Source: Branchiostoma floridae
Lineage: Eukaryota; Chordata; Leptocardii; Amphioxiformes; Branchiostomatidae
NCBI RefSeq assembly: GCF_000003815.2
Contig: NC_049981.1
Span: 17,464,559-17,528,558 of the forward strand
DNA: 64,000 nucleotides
Reading direction: 5' to 3'
Shown here: one piece after another, positions 23,765 to 37,500 of the stretch
Position numbering within the stretch: the stretch's first letter is position 1
How the letters are laid out: each line of letters begins with the position of its first letter
Program-made: the position numbers and the translations under genes
The notes under the pieces: generated by a model
What the model was told of the DNA's origin: nothing
What the model saw: the letters and a program-made list of their open reading frames with translations, nothing else
The model's database searches: none

Positions 23765-23982
23765 ATATACTGTAAATGGAAAAATGTTCGCGGTGGATTA
23801 ATATTCGCGGTTTTCGCGGCGGCCGCTTAACCGCGAATTTAAAACCACCGCGAACATTTTTCCATAACAGTAAGAGACTACAGTGCATGGTGCTACCGCG
23901 AAATTAAAACCACCGCGAAAAGTCCATTTTCCCGCTACCGCGAAATTAAATCCCCGCGAACTTAAATGCATTTACAGTATAT
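23765..23982. mobile_element. Palindromic CG-rich MITE, copy 1 (218 bp)
   Basis: The ends are inverted copies of ATATACTGTAAATG. The interior consists of repeated TTCGCGG and CCGCGAA blocks spaced by A/T-rich linkers, so that TTCGCGGTGG near one end pairs with CCACCGCGAA further in, forming nested hairpins. A second copy in reverse orientation lies at 62615-62830 and shares an internal stretch around GCATGGTGCTACCGCGAAAT. There is no coding capacity. Confidence 0.85.
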
Positions 23983-26900
23983 CGGCGAGACCAGCCGGCT
24001 GCTAAAAGCACAAACGATCACGAAAGACATAATGATTGCAGATAGATAATTGCGCTAACGAATACTCCTCAGCCATTTTCCACCACCTACAACACTGAAA
24101 TCAGTCTCAAATCCGCAGATCTCCTAGACCGTGATTATTGCAGAAAAAGGTAGCTGCAAGAATGATAAAGTCGCTAGGGAGCCTCATTGACACGAACTGA
24201 CACGGTACGACCGTGTACTCAGTGGTGTACATGCCCCTGATGACTTTATAGGAGTTTTCCGTTATTATTACCTTCGCTAGAAGCCTAGAAGGTATATTTC
24301 CGGTAGCATTTATGTGCACTTGTGTATGTTTCTATGTAAGAAGTAATAAGTAAATGTGGATGAACATCAGAAATCTCGTACGGCCTGGATGGGTTGTATC
24401 CAGATATTTTGTATGTGGGGGGATATTGTTAATGCTGACTAAGTGCTTGACTAATCGCGCTACTAGTCCGAACGACAATATGAATAATAAACGCCAGCCA
24501 AATTGTTTGAACGCAGGGTAGGTTTTTATGAGATCTGGAAATGATTGACTTTTTAATGTTCATTCGTCATAGTTTTATTACTAGAAATAGCATATAAGGT
24601 AACGTTAATTATGCAAATCACAATCTATTACATGTCCAATGAGGAAATTTGATAAAACTGCTCTGTTCCGCGATAGAACTATTTGATCCTGTGACATATG
24701 CAATCGAGTAAGAGAATAACATTGATAGATGTACATTATGCAAATGAAGGAAACGAGCTTGCATAATGATGAGGAAATTCTACAATTCCATAGTGTTAAA
24801 TCACAGGAAGTTCACATGTGACATTTGGAAGATACCTGAATATAAATTATGCGGATAAGAACACCATTTGCATAAATTATCTGGAAAGCTTGCCGTATCC
24901 TACTGGGATAAGACTGTCAACTTTTGTTATTTGGATTGACGAGATGAGCAAATCAACTAACAATACAATGTATGTATGTAATTTAGGATCTTACTTGCTT
25001 ACTTGCAGAAGATCTCAACTTGGAATCACAGGAAATAACCAGAGTATGATGGGACTAAAAGCATGGTACTCGTCGTTGCCAACATATGTAATCATAAAGA
25101 CCTTACTTGCATTATATTATTCATTGAAAACCATACACGATACTACTGACGGAGGCGGTATAGTGGTCCCATGTGTAGTACCGAGTCCGACCATAGTAAA
25201 TTATACAATAAATCGTGCCCTCTATATAGAAAATAGCGCGCGATTTATACACAAGGGCGCACCCTCCCCCATCCAACATCATTGTAGATGTGGTGCAATC
25301 TTAGACGGCCACCGCACAACAACTTTATATGGACGGTCACCACTTTCGATTCGCCACCTCTTTAATATAAATCAGGCCGATATAGATATCTACATCTTAC
25401 TATTATCCTTTGCTTCCAAGAAACTACGCAAAGCCCAAAGGTTGGAAATTGATGCAGAAACGCCAAGCTTGAATACGACGTGAAGATCGAACCTGGTTAT
25501 CTGTAATTTCTGAAAAATCAATATAGCTTCACTTTTAGGGTCATATTGATGTTAATACTAGGTAATCCCTTTCCGTGCAGAGGTACTAGTTATTAGTATA
25601 CGGAATGTGATCATCTTTTCCACGTAAAATGTGCAGCTCATTTTGTATTCGTTCCCTGTACGCTACAAAGGTAGTGTTTTTGTCTCATGTATCCATGGGT
25701 GGACTATATATCATGAAGTTTGATATTAGGTCTCTAACTATGAAAGTAGTAGGGGCAAAATGTGAACCTTTGCCCCGTAGCGGTTTACTTGGGTACTGTA
25801 GCAATACCAGAAGGGTAGACTGGTCACAAACACGCTAACAGCATGTGAATACAAAACATATTAAAAATCGATCACTTATAGATACATAAATCAAACAAAA
25901 TCACCCGCATATACCAGGGAGTAACATGAGGAATTCCTTGAAATTTCTTTCTCTCTTATAAATCGTCTGTTCCGTATTGTTCAGTGTAAAAACAGTGTAA
26001 AAAATAACGTTAACGTTACATACGTTATTTATCTGTTTGTTCCCTTGCAATTAGCCCTCGGGCATGAGTTTACAAGTTTGTTATTATTGCTGACGTAATC
26101 AACCTCACCCAGATATTTTCCATGATAAAATGGCGGTTGTCTGACATAAATGCTTTTCTGACGAATTGTTATCGCAACATTATAAGAACTCGAACTTTAC
26201 TTATACGAAATACATCCATGTGCACATCAATTTTCGTCCGTTTAAAAAGTTTTCGGCCATGATGTCAATTCCATATTGAGTAAGAAGGTATAAAAGTACC
26301 CCAAAAAATGAGAAATTGTTCGGTACACCACATTCTGTGTGCTTAGTCATTTCAACCTAGCTTCATGACCACTTATATTCTAGATTAAAGCTAACATTTT
26401 GTTTTATTTTCACTCTCGCATCAGTTTTGGCCCAGATCGATGATGCCATTTATGAAATCGAATTAACATGGCCTCAGTGGGCATATGTACGAAAAGGATA
26501 TTCTTTGCACTCAAATCACCGATTTCGAATGCCTATTGACGAGTGGGTTTGCTCAAAATTGCCACTAGAATCATCACGCTGGTCTCTGAATAATCAAACA
26601 CATTCTGTCCAAATGATCCCCTCAAACAGTAAATAATTCACCACCACTGATTAGGCTGTGTGCGAAAGTTCAGCTTGAGTCCAGGGCCTCTAAAATCTCA
26701 AAATATATATTCATGAAGCTGTAATTAACCATTAAGGTACCATTAACCCGCGGAATTGTCTCTGATGCATGACACTGAAGGGAACTCAATGGTCTTCGGA
26801 AGTAAGTAGTTGAAATTGAGATTACAGCATTACGTGGTTATGTAGACAGAGCTGATGCATATAAGCCTAGGGCATAGCTCATAGCTAGTAGATTACATAG

Positions 26901-27060
26901 CACTATATGGCGTGTGGGAATGTCCCCTGGATACGGCAGGTACAATGTACAGCACCGTGAGACGACGCCTAACGTCTGTGTGCATTAATCCTCGCAATCG
27001 ATCGCAGCACTGGGTCTGTCCATAGCAAGGAGAGAAGAGGACTTATTTCCAGGCATCGTG
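23983..27060. other. Intergenic spacer between TMEM175 and the glutamate receptor gene
   Basis: No exon can be supported. A hairpin-bearing repeat fragment lies near 24270-24420 (ACCTTCGCTAGAAGCCTAGAAGG). TTATGCAAAT-type AT-rich segments lie at 24600-24780 and resemble parts of the element at 46935-48035. A solo MITE end lies near 26440-26476 (AATCGAATTAACATGGCC). The 221-codon open frame at 24818-25483 lacks an ATG start and any domain. Confidence 0.5.
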
Positions 27061-30000
27061 ATGTCGTCGCTGAAATGCAGCGGAGTGCGTTGCCACCATG
27101 CCGGCTTGTGCGGCTGTTCAGGCGGTGTCAGACGGTGTTGTCTCCCGATGGTAGCGTTTCTTGTCATCGGTTGGACGGTCCGGCCGACTTCTACCTTCTT
27201 GGTGGCTGATCACATGGTGGACGTTCCAATCGGTGCGTACAATTTGAGATATACTATATAGGAAACATCGTAACATAGAAACTCGCCACCTCATAATGAA
27301 TATCATCACTTGGTGGTTACTTCTGCTACAGTCAGTTTAGACTGTGAGAGTAAAGTGAAGTGTTAGAAGCGCTTTGTTCAAATTGGAATCTCGGCTGTAT
27401 AAATTCATGTGAATCCATAACATCCACATGAAAATGCTAGATATTTTGATTGCCTCTTGGTTGTTCATCACTTTAGCAGATGTTAATGTTGACTGAGAAC
27501 CGGTGTCCCAGCAATACCCCCCCCCCCGTAATTTCGTCCCTGGGGGCGAAATCAATGGAGGTGTGAACTCGCTGTGACATTGGTCCCGTTCTATCTGACC
27601 CCGTTGCTGTAACGCTTCATCCAGCTTGCGTGAGTTAGTTCTGAACCACAGAGAAGGCATTGCCGCTTTTGTTGAAGATCTATTGTTCAATTGACCTGTG
27701 ATGATGTTCACGCCATTTCATCGCCGCTGTCGCACGGAATGAAACCCATCCGTACCTACAACATCGGCACGTATACTTCATTATGGCTGTAATTCCCCTT
27801 CATTCCATGTACGCCAAAAATAGGGCACTTGCCGTATTTGTAATCCTTTAATCGACTATAATTCAAGAGGATACCAATTTAGAATGGTTGAACTTTTTAT
27901 GGTGAGGAATCAACCTATATCACTTTTCTGACCGAAGGTGATGGTGTTATGCTTATGTATATTCTCAGAAGGAAACTTCAGAGTTAAACATCATGTGTAT
28001 ACTATTCTTTTTACAGTTCTTTATATCATCCCCAAGACAATACAATTGCATACGTAATCACTACAAATGCATACTATTACAACTTAAATGACAATTACTT
28101 AACAATATCCAAAACTTATAACAAGTATGTGTGTACTTAGCGAAAGCTGACAAAAATAATAGATGAAATGTAGTAGAGAGGTCAGAGTGCGTGTCGTAGA
28201 AGATGCACAAATGAACAGAATGAGCTTTCACACAGAATGAGTGAGGATTTGAATGTTTATTATAGTAATATGTAGTAAAACATTTGCTTCTTTGCTCAGT
28301 TTAACAACATGCTTTCACTTGTATAATGTATATCTGTACAATTATGTTTCCCTCGATAGCGACAAACTACATTTTGTGTTTACTGGAGCTTTCAATTTAT
28401 TTCTTCTTCTTCTGTCGGGAGCTGATCAGAGCTTAGAGCTGGGTAGGCGTTGTAGCTTTATATTGTAGACATGAACATTAGTCACTCGCACACAATAGAT
28501 CAATTGTATTGGTATGGTAGTGTTTACAAGTATCTTGAGAAAATATTACATTGATATTCTGCCTTTTTGCAAATTTGTTGCCTTTTTAGTTACTATATGA
28601 TTTTGAAAAGACCAGTGCCTGATGTATGTCAGTTTGACGTTGCTAAAATAGAATGGTAAAATCTAGCGCTACGACCGAAACCTTAAAAATGATAGTAAAA
28701 AAGAACAAAGTCCTTACCTACTAGCCTTAATTTTTGAGAACTGTATTTGGAAACACAACATTATTATTCCTAAGCCCTGCGTGTGTAACGGATGTGCGTA
28801 AGTTTGAGACAAGCAGTCTTATCTCGCACTACTGATCAGATTGCGGTATTACACGGCACGATATCAGCACCATCAGCACGGCACGGTTCTATAGTGTAGG
28901 GTGTAAATTGTTCAAAGGTACATATTTATTTATTCCCCTTGTGAGTAGGGCAGTAGGTACCCATCGGAGTAAGGAGTCTGTTGTAAATTACTCGAGGCAG
29001 CTCCTCGACCGCGGGAACCCCATTTTATGTCCTTTCCGAAATTTAAAGGCAAATAGGATACCCTTCTTCTCAATCCAACCAAGGTTTCCCGCTTACCTAC
29101 TTATTGAGACCAGGAACTCAACTCCGAGGCAACCATTGAGCTGCAGGGACATCATTTGAAGCTATCGAGGCAACATTTTTAAGCAAAACCAAGATAACAT
29201 TATATTTGCGTATGATTCCCACTGGTAGTATCAACAATCTTTGGCCCACAATGATATGATTAGTAACAAGTATAATAGAGCGATCTTGACTGGACTTGAT
29301 GTATATTGTATGTATGTTTTATATCGTTTCCTTTTATTGACCATGTGCGTGGTGGCGATACCACAAAAGTTGTTTGGTAATCATGAAGTCCGCTGTTACG
29401 GAGCTCATGTTAGTCAAAATGATGCTTGGACGTCTAGACCCAATAGGATGTGACATGCATCGTAATAATAGCTTAGTCTCCTCTCACACGCGTGCGCGTA
29501 CGTATTGAAGTCCGTATACGTATGAACTGCGCAATGGCATTATGTTGGCTCAGGCACAGTTTGAAACAAAACAAATTTAGTATTTTGTAATTCCCAGAAA
29601 CGTATTGTAATAGTAATAGTAAGTCTCAGAAACGTTACCTTAGACTAAACTAGAGTTTCTCATATAATGCTTTATGCTCTGCGTCAAGAGCTACCTACCA
29701 CTTAAAAATCACGTCTTTAATACAGCGTGTCTAAAAACGCGATAAAAAAAATGGGAGTTCCACTGCAGTACCTTATAAAGTCGACAGGTGGCCCATTATC
29801 AAACTTGACCTCCATTTTCCTGACTCCCACCCACCTACCAAATACCATCACGATCCATCAAAGGCTTCTCCAGTAATGGGGTACGGGTTTATCCAACCCT
29901 ACGGCCATACGACAGAGATGTCTCGGTAGCTCATTGATAAGTAACTGTGAGACCCCGTTTCAAATCCGGGGAAGGGAGCTAAAATAAGGGCCATGGTCGC

Positions 30001-33000
30001 TGCGGGCCTCCAGAACATTAAAGGGAAAAAGTCTCCAACTCATCTCTGTAAAAACAGTGTAGACTTTGCACAAAAAGGGCAAGGAAACGTGCTGCCTATG
30101 TGCCGCTAGGTATTACAAGTTTTACAGCAGTTATACAGCCCTACAATGTCTCTTGGGCCTACTGGAGATACTTGTATCTACTCCCGTCGACTGTTCCCCG
30201 AGTAGACGATTGCTTCCCCCGTTTGTCATCATCGGGTAATTCGATTTGGCGTGCCTGAGCGGTTCAGCGTTCCCGCGCCGTCAATCAATTGTAGACGGGC
30301 TCTTCGCAATCAGGCTGATTTGTTCTTGGTAGTTACAGACGCTGAGTTGGCACGACGGCAGCATTTTCACTGCCTGGTGAGGCAGAAGACTATAAAAACG
30401 TGGGTAAATTAGATCAGACCTCAGACCTTGTGTTCGACTTTACCAAGAGGAGAGCTTGATTATGATGACTCCAACTCGGAGAGCAGAGGCCTGTCCCCAG
30501 CAAGGGTTATAGGAGGTCAGCCCAGGATAGAATCTTGTAGGACTCAGCAGATTAATTAAAAGATATACAGCATGAAGACAATTGTGCAACTTGGTGAAAC
30601 GAAATTGATATCGCACGATGCTCAGCGATAAATGTAACTGCTTTCTCCTACGATTTATCTAGTACGATCGTTCTGTGTATGTTAACGTTATGTGTGTAAC
30701 GTTATGTATGTAAGTAATTATGTAAGTATGCGTGTGTGAGTGTTTGTGTGTGTGTGTGTATGTGGTGTGTATATGTGTGCTTTTGTGGTAACTTGTGTGG
30801 ATTACGTACTTGTGATATATGTAAGCCAGTTTTGCAGTGTTTTCAATTGCAAGACTTAAATACATGTAATATATGAAGTATATGGCAGATGGAACTTTGA
30901 CAGATACCATTTATGCAGATTAAGTCCTAATTTGCATGACTAATGCAACAGTACCATAGTCCAAGTGGTCATTGTACTGTCAACATCGTGACCTGTGTAA
31001 GTGAAAAGGATTACCTGACCAAACGTAGACAGTATTGCAGAATTTTGTGAATCTTAGACAGAATTCCGGGACCCTTACACAAAATTTGTGAAAACTGTAT
31101 ATTGTGTTAGAATAAAATGTATTAAGTAATTGCTAAAAAAAAGTAAAAGCTTCAGGATGTAAAGTTTTCCGGATTTAGACTATCGTCCCGGATACATAAT
31201 GCCGCCTGTTATATGCATTACAAAAACATACGACTTCATCATGCTAAACCTCGTCTTGACTGTTCCAGGCGCAGTGTTTGAATCAAACGGGAGCACGTTA
31301 GACGAGGAGGCGTTCCTGTACGCCGTGGCACAGATCAACCAGGGCCGGACTGTCCTTCCTAAAGCACGGCTGGTCCCGCACGTGGAGCGGCTTCAGTCGC
31401 CTGACCCCTTCCTGGCCATCCAAACAGGTCTGGACAACAACAGTATATCATTACCGTACATACATGTAGTTCGGATTGATGCGTTGTAAGACACATGAAA
31501 CATAACATCATGACAGCGCACAAGAACGCCAACCAAAACAAAACAGATTTTGCTATCGAAAACCTGTAATAAGTAATAACCTAACCTTAGACAAATTACA
31601 GTACAAGATATTTTAGCATATCCTGTTAACCCAGACTTAGGTATGGCGCCTAAAACGGTTAAGCAGACGGCTAACATTACTAATGTGTACTCAGGTCGGT
31701 TGGAAGTAAAGAGAATGATCGACAGTTTCATACAGGAATCGATGCAATGGGCTGACATTGATACATGAACAGAGTCCCCGACATTTCACCCCAGTCATTC
31801 TTATCCGAATGTAATAAAGCACTAGGACGGGGTGTTCCAATGAAGAGAAAGAAATCATCATCCATATTTGTCGCTACCAGTTTTCTTTCCTGTAGACACT
31901 GTAAAAAATCTTCATTGCCTATTGTAACGTTCACATTCTTCAGACACGTCAAAGAAATAAAAATAGGACTATAAAACAAAAACGTTTAATAACTGGCGGC
32001 TGCATTGTGCCTATATGGTAATACCAGTGATGGGATCGCTGTGTTAACGCTCTAGATGCTGTACGTGGAACATGACCATCCTCAGATGGCGATTGGCAGT
32101 TAGTCGTGAGCTGCTGAAGTTGATCAAGAGTTCCTAATTTGGGGTAAGGTACTGGCTCAGGAAAGTTTCAAACGTTTGAAAATTGGGAGTCGTTGGAATA
32201 TCTTGGAAAGGTTTCGAATGCCTGGAAGGAATCTTCAAGAGGTTGGGAATGGAACCGGAGGAATTCAGCAGTAGCTGTGGTGTGTAGGTCATTGAGAGAT
32301 GAACTGTATTAATGGGGGTTATAGTGAACCCAGAGTTTCCAAGTTTATCGTGCAAACTAAGCCCAAGATTGCATCATTTGAATCTCATTGTGTATTTGTC
32401 TACGCTTACTGCATGCCAAATACCATGAAGATCCGTCGTTGCCTTGGTCAGTTATCCTGCAAAGAGCTAAATGATACCAAACCGGAAGTCCTCCTGCAGT
32501 ACCAGTGTCGGCCACCAGTAGGCCGAAATTGAACCTTAACCTCCCCACACACTTAATATACAAAAAGCACAGTCATACGGTCAAAACTTAGGCAATGTTC
32601 ATCCGCAAATCTGGCCTTGCCCGATGATGCGAAAACAAGACACTTAATTTGGCAGCCCCAGCGTGCTCCACCCACTATTCTCCACATCATGTCTCCCACC
32701 TCGGGAGTTAAGTGTGATGTTTCCTACTGAAGCATGGATAAACAGATGTACTCGCCGTCTCCACTGATTACCTGTCATGGGTAGGCGAGGAAGTGCGCCA
32801 TTAGGGGGTCAACAGGCCGAACTGCTGGAGGGGCCTGCCATCCATTCCTACCACCCTGGGACTGGGGGAGGAGTGGGGTACGGCCTAGCAAATATGTTAT
32901 ATATTCCGGTAACAGTGCTGGAAAAATAGAACCGTTCCGTAGGTATTTGTTTTTCTTTTCGTTTATTTTCTTAGATTTTGACTGAAGTCATCCAACAACA

Positions 33001-34450
33001 AAAAATTAAAAACGAATCGTGTTTTGGTCCATTTCAATTGTGTATTAACTTTTCTTTAGAACTTAGAAAAACAACATATTACTTAAAATAAAAATGTATT
33101 TTTGTGCAGCATGTTGACTGATTCAACTACTGCTATGACGGCCTCTGCTTGTATGCCATCTGGTCTTACTGACTTTCGTTCCTCAGATACATGATGGATT
33201 TCCCAATCTGTAGGTTTCCTGTGTTGATAGGTAGCTTCTGAACCTGTAGTGCTAGTGGTACGTCTGGGACAGGTCGATTTAGGAGCCCATTCAAGTGTTC
33301 TCCCCATGTTCTAAATTGCTATCAATGTAATGACACAGACTGATGAAACATACAAAATGAACAGAGGCACCCAGTGCTCATAGCATTCTGTGGTTGATTG
33401 GGGAGATCTACAGAGCAACACAGAGTGGTGCATCAATGAATGTTAGACGCATGATATCAGTAACACATGCAACTGAATCAGATTTTTCCAATTTCTGCAA
33501 CCCATATTAGTGCATAAGATCGCGCACCCGGGCTGCCATGCAGTTCATTTTGAGAGAAGAAGCTAGCTGACATTTACGTTCAAGTAGCTTTCGGTGTACA
33601 TACATAACCGCCCTTTTCATGTGTCGAACCACGAAAACGTGAAAGATCAGACCTAGATTTTTTAACTTACATTTAGCTAATGGAAGAAGCAGGTGACATT
33701 TGCAAGGGGCGCCTGAGGTGTCGACTGGAATCTACATATGACCCAGATGACCTGAGAATATGACCTTGGATGGAATATACAGGAATTGGGCAGACGTCAG
33801 AGTTGCTCAGTAGTGGAAGGCTCAAAAGTGGAATACGTTAACTTTATAGTGTCGCCGTCCATAAAGATCATTCTCTTCATTGAAAATTTTGGACCAATAT
33901 GAAAATCTAGAAGAACCGTGTGTGGTGTTAACTTTCCTGCGTTGGTCAATTTTTTTTTCAGTTCTGTAGTTTAGTTAACGCAAGAACAAATGCTAGTTGT
34001 TGAGTCCTGTGCGCATGCGTATGGATACAAAGGAAAACTTGTGTCAAAGATGCATGTATGAGGTTCTTTCTTACAGCTAGCTTATCTCTTAGCTCGAGTT
34101 TTACTTGAATAACTCAGTGTTTTCTTTACATAGAGAAATTATTAAAAATATTTAAACCTCAATAGAGGTATCTATCTTACCTAGCCCGTATATAGAAGAC
34201 GCTGCTGGGGGACAAAAACTTAAACCCGTTCTTACACCAACAGCTACAGTGTATCTACCCCTTAAGACCATATCATTTCCAGGACAAAAGATACGTAAAC
34301 TGAAAGTTCTGTAGCAGTAACAAGGTCACACACCAGGTGGCCCCAATTGACCTTGTCTTCCCAACACACCAAATATGATTACAATCCATTTAGAGGTTGA
34401 ATGTATAGTTATGCTGACTACAGATGTCCTGAAACTTAACTAGAGAAACA

Positions 34451-34500
<50 letters not shown>

Positions 34501-37500
34501 CACACATACACACACAAACACACGTACACACACACACACACACACACATACATACACACAAACACACACAACCAGACCGAAAACAATATTTCCATTTTTC
34601 ATGGAGGTAATCATGGTCGAGGCAATGATATTTCTTGTCATCAGTTAAGCCGCCAGCATGTCGCCTGGTGAAGACCGTCTCAACATTTACGAATATCTGT
34701 GTATCTAAGTGTCTCCAAGCTTCTGACATGTTTCACACATGTTCAACCACGTCATTAGTTAGCTCTAAGAACATGCCCGAGGGTGGTTGAATGGCTTTTT
34801 GCTTGGCTGACGGCCCATATAGTCTCACGTTGATGAGTTTCACCCCGCCTTTACATTTCATTAGACTTTTATGATAGACAATCCGATAAGGCGAGCAGAA
34901 AATGGAATGCGAAATAGATTAGATAAGAATGCTACCAGCTAAGATCACGAGATATATAGGAAGCCAATATTTAGAAAGAAATTAAACATTTATGTGATAC
35001 CTGAGTGGCATAAGTCATAATGAAAGAATGCCCTTACCTTTTTGGTCGGTCGCTGACAAGGGACATAACATTTCGGTCTGACATCTTAGTAATGTATTTC
35101 AAAACATATTACGTGCTGTTAGCAAATCAGGGCTTTGAACAGTTGATGTCAGAATCTGTAGCTAACATTGTCCTTCTTTGTTCGGGTTATCAAACTACAT
35201 GTCATTTCAGTATTACTAAAATGTATTTATTTTATTGCATCAGTTCGGCCGAATACCCCCCCCCCCCCACACACACACACACAAAAAAAATATTCATAAA
35301 TAAGCTAAAGAGAATCCCTACATACCAAACCTATCTTATCAGGACTAAACCAGAGTGTCTTTTTCCCAGGCCTAACTACCCCAAAGAAAATGAATTTTAC
35401 AGCGACAAACAGGTTTTGCGAGGTTCCGTTTCGTTATTGATAGGAGTAATGCATTAGTACATGAGTTGTAACTTTCATGGAAGCAAAGTAATTGGTCCTT
35501 CCTGGGGCCGGATTTATCACCAACACCAGACGGGGTGTTCAGCACCGGCCATTAACCTCTCAGACATTTATGGAATCTTTGAGTGAAAACATCTAACAAG
35601 AGTCCGTAGGATACAAACCTCCGTGAAGTAACCGGTGGTGGGATACTTCGTATGCTCGCAGTATAACTTGGGAAAGGCTCTGGTTAATCTTGCTGAGGTT
35701 TACACTTTTAAAGGAGTGGCCTCGAACAGGTTGTCATCCAATCAAGAGCCGGCTTTACTTAAAGAAATATACTTGTATTAGTAAAGTGCTTCTCTGATTG
35801 GCTGGTAGCTGGATATAGGCCACAAGGACGGAAGTGGAAGCCTCAGCCAGGCAAAGCAGAGCCTTTCTAAGAAAGTGCAATAGTTTTATGCAAATTTGGC
35901 CCATTCAAATACATCTCCGCACTCCAAATATAACTTTAAAATGCCATGATTAGGCAGTACAAGCTAGGAAACCAATATTCCGAAAAAAATGCAGAATATC
36001 CCAGTCTCTTCTGAAATATTTCGTTGATCAATGACCACACGTGTGTCCCATATATTACCCAGAAATATTTTGTTTTATAATCAAAACGAGTACTCTTGAT
36101 AGCGCTTGTAACAAATTGTATAGACCTGACTAATTGACACAATTGTACCTATTTTCAAACTAAATAGCTTATGATGTGTGTGCACTGACGTCACTACGAC
36201 GCAGATACTTCCTGCAGTGATGAGCGGGTGCTGCTGAAAATTGCAAGGTAGATTTGGATTTGCATTTAAATTATGGCGTAAGTATGACAATTTGATCCTG
36301 CAAAAGTACAGGTCTAACTTCGCCGGTATAACTCTTTCCGGTTACCCTACCCATCCCAGCAAAACGCTGCTAGCCCTAGCCTTTCTAGGGGTCACCCGCT
36401 GGCAAATAGTATAGAATTTTCGATCTGACATTTGAGTCAGGATGCCATTGAAGAAACCCTACCTTACTCCATTCCTAACCACTAAACCTAACCTTGGTGC
36501 TGATAAAGTAGACGTTATTTACATATTCAGTTTCATTGTCTTTATCTAATCAAGATACACATAAGGCCCAATGGTGTGCTTCAGTGCTTCCGTGGGAAAA
36601 CTTATACAAAGTATATAACCAAACATTACACAAATAATCAAAATAAAATCAAAGGTCAATTAAAAGAAATAAACGTCTATAGGTACAGTACGTAGAATTA
36701 AATCGCAAATAAGTTATGATCCAAAACTCAAGATAACGTAGTGTAACAGTAAATGCATGCTATTTGGAGTTCGCATTATCATTAATACGTCAGGAAATTG
36801 CAATTAGCTTAAAAGTAGCTCAGAGCATAGCGCATTCTAAACGTTTACTGCAAAGCTTCAGAAGACATACATTGTACGTACGTGGGGAAAATTCAATCGT
36901 TCTAACCATTGTATCCATTTGTCATGATGTGGAAAATGAGCATTAATTGCTTAAAACATGCAGGACCTTTGATCACCTCCTAACACTAAACACCTCATCA
37001 ATATAGCATTTTAGCTCCTGTAACTAAAACAACAGGAGCTAATTGACTCATTTGCATTAACTGCGTCTTAGCCTTGATATCCTTTGAAATTCAAATTGTC
37101 GTCAGCTTGACTTTGGCTTAGCTTTGTTTTCTTTGGAATCCAAATTGTCTTCAGTCTGAATTGTCTTACAACCTTTCCTATTGGACATCTGAAATTGTCT
37201 TCATTCATAGTTAGAGTATAAAAGACCTGTTTCTTGCAGATCACTTCAGTGTCACTGACGAAGGAAAGTGGATTCTTTCCGAAACGTCTGACCGTTTCAA
37301 AACCATATCCAGTTGCTTGAGTAACTATTTTGGCGTACCTCATCAATATATATTTCAGGATTGTAAACGACAAACGCCCCTGCTTTACGCGGTTAAAGTT
37401 TCAAAGTTTCAAACATGCTATATTCTCATTCGTCCTCACTTCTGCTGTCAGAAATCTTATTTGTCTTGATATTGGATCCCAAAGGGCATATATCAAGACT

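Larger units (their letters stand above)
27233..31268 (+). other. Receptor intron 1 with repeats
   Basis: A 4-kb intron. It contains a SINE-like element at 29925-30115, a TCCATGAA-family fragment at 29752-29885, a GT microsatellite near 30728-30775, and a TATA-like ACTATAAAAACG at about 30390 that drives nothing I can recognise. No other exon is supported. Confidence 0.5.

Noticed and set aside
24818-25483. 221-codon open frame in the TMEM175-receptor spacer
   Set aside because: It opens with GTG rather than ATG, has no domain, membrane pattern or splice sites, and lies in AT-rich sequence with repeat fragments nearby. It is most likely a chance open frame.
34390-34729. Cysteine/valine-rich minus-strand frames
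   Set aside because: Translations of a CA microsatellite.
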